A stretch of DNA of 64,000 nucleotides from assembly GCA_950295325.1 (NCBI GenBank), contig OX485809.1, forward strand, positions 18,864,144 through 18,928,143, written 5' to 3'. The translations under genes were made by a program, and so were the position numbers. The notes beneath the pieces are model-generated. The model saw nothing but the letters and a program-made list of their open reading frames with translations, had not been told where the DNA came from and did not search any database. This document shows positions 60,162 to 64,000 of this stretch, in pieces (the stretch's first letter is position 1; the number at the start of each line of letters is the position of its first letter). This DNA comes from Polytrichum commune. Lineage: Eukaryota; Streptophyta; Polytrichopsida; Polytrichales; Polytrichaceae.

Positions 60162-61675
60162 CCTTTGCACTCACCTGGTTGAGAGATTTGGTTTTATAAT
60201 TGTCTTTTGGATTTTTATGTAGACAAATTTGGTATGTCTTTTGTAAACATTTGAAGGTTTTAGACATAAACATGTGATAGACAGTTGGTGTTTCATTCAG
60301 GTACATAGAGGTGTCGAAGTGATCTCTCATTTGAATTGAGATGGCAAGAACTAAGCAAACAACTCGTAAAGGTATAACCACAATACCTATGTGCACGTCA
60401 ATGTTATATGAGTTATAGAATCCGTGATAATATTGGGCTATGTTGAGTACTAACACGTGCATTTTCTTCTGCAGTATCTGGAGGTGTGGGCAGACGGGTG
60501 AATCACGATGTTGACGCTTTGGGCCCAGATTTGCAATGGTTCATGCAGTACAGTGGTTTCCGAGAGACAACGGTGCTCTCGTTGTACACAAAGACTGGGC
60601 CTAATTCCACATGGAGAAAGTACCTGAAGACAAAACATGTACTGGACATTCAAGCGGATGGGTGCCGGGTATTGATAATGTGCAAGTCGTCTGAACGGAA
60701 GAAGGACTTCAAGGTTGCAGGACTCGTGGAGACTTTCTCATATGCGAATGTGAATGAAGAGCTCAACAATGAGGGAGAGAACATCCGCTTATTGAACGGT
60801 GAATTCCTCACCTATTGTATAGAATATTGCGAGACCAATGTGCACACGAAGACTGTGGAGGAGAGATCAGTAATGATCGAGCAGGACTACAAGTCTGCTC
60901 TACGACAAGTGAAGGTTATAGTTGAGGAGGCAAAGGCGGCAAGGTTGGAAGCATCTTTGAAGAAGAAGGAAATCCGCAATGGGATCCTGCTCATGTCCGT
61001 GCAACCTCGTCTAGGAAGAAGACGAGACCCGATGAAGGACAACCACTGATTGTCGAAGACACTCCCGGCCATGATGTTGTCTCTAAGAGAGGCAAGAAGA
61101 AAACATCCGACGATAGTCCATTTCTTGAACTCGAGAAGATTCCGAAGCGGGGAGATGCAGGGTATAATTGCCGACCCATATCCGAGGCGCATTTGAAGGA
61201 GATGAAGACATGGTTATTCAATTATGCCTTCATTCCGAAGATTCATCCCAACTTCCTGACAATCGTTCTTTTGGATAGGCGAACTAAACCGTTCAATTTT
61301 GAGGAGGTGAAGGACAAATCGTTCTACGTGGTAAATGGACAGCACACATTAGCAACTTGTGTGGAGTATGTGAATGACCCCAGCAGCACATATGAAGTGA
61401 AGAGGTTTTTCTCGAAATGGCCTTGTAATGTGGTCTGGGCCCCTGAAGGTGATGACGACCCTCTGTTCCACCTTTCTGGCGTTCTGAACCTGGATAGTGA
61501 GTACATGAAGCACTTTCCATCATTTACGGAGTGCATTCAGCACGCTAGGAAGACTTGGATTAGGCGAGGAAGACCTGACCGAACTGTACGCGAGAAGTCC
61601 AACAACACGGAAGTTTTTAAGAAGTGGAAGGTATATTCTAAAGCATTGATTTTTGAATTTCTCATTTGTGTGACT

Positions 61676-61697
61676 CCCACGGGTGTTCACCTGTGGG
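61676..61697. repeat. Single CACGGGTGTTCAC-type palindrome in an intron
   Basis: One copy with one changed base (CTGTGGG at the right arm), 45 bases past the donor of intron 2 of the H3-tail-like gene. Confidence 0.85.
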
Positions 61698-63748
61698 CGA
61701 CTATCATGTTGTTGGTGATTGATGGAAATATATAAATGTGTTTTCATGAGAATTGATATATGGCCGGGGTTTAATACAGACATTCATTACGTGCGTCATG
61801 TGGACGATCCGCGTGGAGAGGGAGACGAACCTGATCATGGAGCACGTCTTGCTTGTATTGAGCGATGACATATGGAGAAAGTGGGAGCGGATATTCAAGG
61901 ATTACGAGAGTGGTGATTATGTTGACCCAAAGACCGGAACTCTTATGAAAGAGACAAAGGGGTTTAAGTCGAAGAAGGTGGTCAAGAACGACCTGAAGCA
62001 ATTTCGGGGCTTAACAGAGATGGAGCTCGACATGGCAGCGGATCAAATCCTCACCACCAGAGATGGAGAGGAGCATCCTCGGCATACCTTGAAGACTGTG
62101 TGCGATTGGGCGGTGAATAGGAAAAAAAAAAAAAAAACTTATATCGCAATTGCACAGTGTCTAGACCCGACTTCATTGTACATTGTTCACGTCGATCAGA
62201 AAGAGACCATTGATCGTGATTGTTGGAGATTATGGAAGTATGCAAATAATTTTGGTAAACTCCAGCGAGAACGACTTGTAGACTTGCTTGGAGCGGAGTA
62301 CCTTCTTGGCGCTATGAACTCCGCAAGGAAAAGAATACCTATTCCTGACCGGTTTAAAGAAGGAGTGAGAAACATACTAGGTACACATAACACCGAGGTT
62401 ACACCAGAGCATGTTGTGTTGTCTATTGACAACAACTACAAGTTCAGTGGTGGGACAGTGCTTACATCAGTCCTGCACGCGTACATGGACACAATGTTTT
62501 TCCCCGGCGTCCAGGTGGGAATAGACACTGGGGGGCGTGTGAAGGAGGATGTGGATTCCACTCTGCAAGGTCTTCGTCGTGATTTCCCAGGCATTTTAAA
62601 CTCCCCCCAATTGTGGACTGTGATTTCGGAATATCCGGATCGGCATTTCATTCACAATGTACTGAAGACGCACCTGCCGAGCAACGTCAGATTTTGTGAC
62701 GCCTTATACCATGGCACTAAAGAGGAGAAAATTACATCTCGTGATTGCTTCTTTGAATTAAATGTTCTTCGGGTTACAACCTGCATTTTTCCCAACAGGG
62801 GCGAATCAAGTTCGGAGGTGGCTGTGCGACTTTGTGGAGGCCGGAAGATGTTGGACGTCCATGACCCGGGGCGATATAAACGTTATTAAGTGAAAATGGT
62901 GTATTCCAATGAGGAGGCCAAGTCTTTATTCAAGGGGGAATTGAGGATGCAGACCTACATAGATATCATGAAATTTTCATGTCTTAAGGGGTCTTTTTTT
63001 CTCAATATTTGTGGAGGCAATAAGGCGCACATAGTGGCACATGTAAGTAATGAGCATCTTTTCCCCTAAGTGGTTCTTGAATTTCTGAGTATTATCGTTG
63101 GTTTGGATGATGTATTGGATAACCTAACCATAAACCTGCTTTATATCCACCTGGTTGATAGCCACCTGCTCGATAGCTTTCCTGACAATTAGTTGGTTGA
63201 CAATCAACAAGTTGGGACTATTGGTTTATTGATTTTCTTTTCGCTTTTGGATGTAGACTAATTTGATTGAGAAGTTTTTTATCTCATACCTTGGTTTTTG
63301 CAGGCCTTGGGTATGAAGGTGTTGAATATTGTGCCGGTAGAGATGCTAGAGGTGGCGAAGACGAAAATGATTTCCGTAGTTGACTGGAGCCTACAAATGT
63401 GGAATGAAGAAGGAAAAATTGCTGCCCATGATATGGAAGAGGAAGAAGGGCGTATCGATGTGGATTCCATCATTGAGCGCGAGATTGGAAGAAAGCGTAC
63501 GAATGACACACACGCAGAGGAGGTAGAAGAGGAGGAGGAGGAGGAAGATATCCCTGTTGCTGTCCTAGGGGAGTATGCAGAGGAAGAAGAAGAGGCCGAC
63601 AAAGAGGAAGAGGAAGAGGAGGAGGAGGAGGTGGTCATGGACGATGCACTGGCGGAGGCCATGGCAGAGGCGGAGGAGGAGGCCTTCAATTTCAAGGCGT
63701 CGGCCATGGCGGAGGCGTCTGCGGAGGCCATGTCCCCGGAGCAGGTTC

Positions 63749-63770
63749 CCCATGGGTGTTCACCCGTGGG
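63749..63770. repeat. Single palindrome copy inside a coding exon
   Basis: One copy with one changed base (CATGGG) in the last exon of the H3-tail-like gene. It adds a short HGCSPVG stretch to the Glu/Ala-rich tail without breaking the frame; a following giant-element end begins 8 bases later. Confidence 0.85.
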
Positions 63771-63777
63771 GGAGGGA

Positions 63778-64000
63778 GGGAAGCTATCTTATGAGCGACG
63801 AGCAGTGAGCGGTGAGCGGTGAGCAGTAACACATGAGCAATGAGTAGTAACATATGAGCAATGAATCCAAATTTAGTAAAGACACACGGGTTTAGGGTAC
63901 ACAACCAAATTTTTGACAAATTAATTGCATATTTTCAATTGTAAATTGCCAATATTTTAAATGAAGCACAAGTCAAAGGGCCCTATTTCCATGGATCATT
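63778..64000 (+). mobile_element. Left end of another giant-element family member, running out of the window
   Basis: GGGAAGCTATCTTATGAGCG, repeated GAGCRGTGA units, then the same ~150 bp of subterminal DNA as at 11,500-11,700. It is a near-copy of the outer element's left end, inserted in the last exon of the H3-tail-like gene. By comparison, the 3' end of a minus-strand SWIM transposase should lie within the next few hundred bases. Confidence 0.85.

Larger units (their letters stand above)
60341..63777 (+). pseudogene. H3-tail-like N-terminus, ParB-like domain and methyltransferase-like C-terminus; spliced, damaged
   Basis: Exons 60341-60371, 60475-61630, 61780-63042 and 63304 onward, with good GT/AG junctions in phase. 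The first codons give MARTKQTTRKVSGGVGRR across intron 1, close to the histone H3 tail (ARTKQTARKSTGG). Exon 2 carries a ParB-like segment, YNCRPISEAHLKEM then SFYVVNGQHTLATCVEYV. Exons 3-4 end in a motif-I-like stretch, GSFFLNICGGNKAHIVAH|ALGMKVLNIVPVEML, resembling the C-terminus of the methyltransferase in the giant elements. A long Glu/Ala-rich tail follows. Damage: a one-base frameshift at ~60,960, an A16 run at ~62,130, TAA at 62887-62889 with the frame open beyond it, and an element inserted at 63,778 in the last exon. A short upstream frame (ATG at ~59,870) lies in the 5' UTR exon. Function unknown; it is a relative of the ParB-methyltransferase genes by architecture. Confidence 0.65.

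Noticed and set aside
59942-60199. Plus-strand frame of 85 codons with HGCSPVGL repeats
   Set aside because: Same palindrome artefact, located in an intron.
60341-60371. A true histone H3 gene
   Set aside because: Only about the first 13 residues match the H3 tail; the rest of the protein is unrelated and no histone fold follows.
63279-63731. Minus-strand Ser/Ala-rich frame
   Set aside because: Shadow of the Glu/Ala-rich tail on the plus strand.

Overview
The window is nuclear DNA of a land plant. Evidence: spliced genes with GT/AG introns, plant-type telomere repeats (TTTAGGG), a COMT-type plant O-methyltransferase, and Mutator-like transposase, SWIM and solo-LTR remains. From memory, the closest relatives of this transposase family are in bryophytes and other non-seed plants, so a non-seed plant is my best guess; the sequence alone does not prove it. 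There are no rRNA genes and no convincing tRNA genes.

Layout. 1-4.4 kb: an unrecognised reverse-strand reading frame with one in-frame stop, plus old repeats. 4.5-8.3 kb: the only ordinary host gene, a four-exon O-methyltransferase that looks intact. 8.3-11.4 kb: nothing recognisable. 11.45 kb to about 39.6 kb: two nested giant Mutator-like elements of one family. 40.0-46.9 kb: a second transposon-type gene (DDE-like, GHTHE...D motif) broken by two solo LTRs and two short TIR elements. 46.9-58.9 kb: repeat-rich DNA without recognisable genes. 60.3-63.8 kb: a spliced gene with a histone-H3-like N-terminus, a ParB-like segment and a methyltransferase-like C-terminus. At 63,778 another end of the giant-element family begins and runs out of the window.

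The main discovery candidate is the giant-element family. Each copy carries two divergent genes: a SWIM zinc-finger transposase of about 1,160 residues on the minus strand, and on the plus strand a long spliced gene with a ParB/sulfiredoxin-like domain (DGNHR motif). In the better copy a C-terminal beta-class (bacterial-type) DNA methyltransferase domain follows. The inner copy (20,723-38,466; 17.7 kb) has about 36-bp terminal inverted repeats and a perfect 10-bp target duplication. It sits inside the ParB-methyltransferase gene of the outer copy; removing it rejoins the outer gene. Intron positions are conserved between the two copies. The gene at 60.3 kb seems to be a third, diverged relative and starts with a near-copy of the histone H3 tail.

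The other insertions can be dated relative to one another. Solo LTRs at 14,326-15,297, 23,336-24,829, 40,764-42,449 and 43,826-44,902 have exact 5-bp target duplications; the last three are one family. Two ~500-bp TIR elements have 8-bp duplications. Removing the insertions restores frames. Most stop codons in the transposases can be explained by single C:G to T:A changes. All copies here appear disabled, although the inner ParB-methyltransferase gene has only one clear stop and one unclear splice site.
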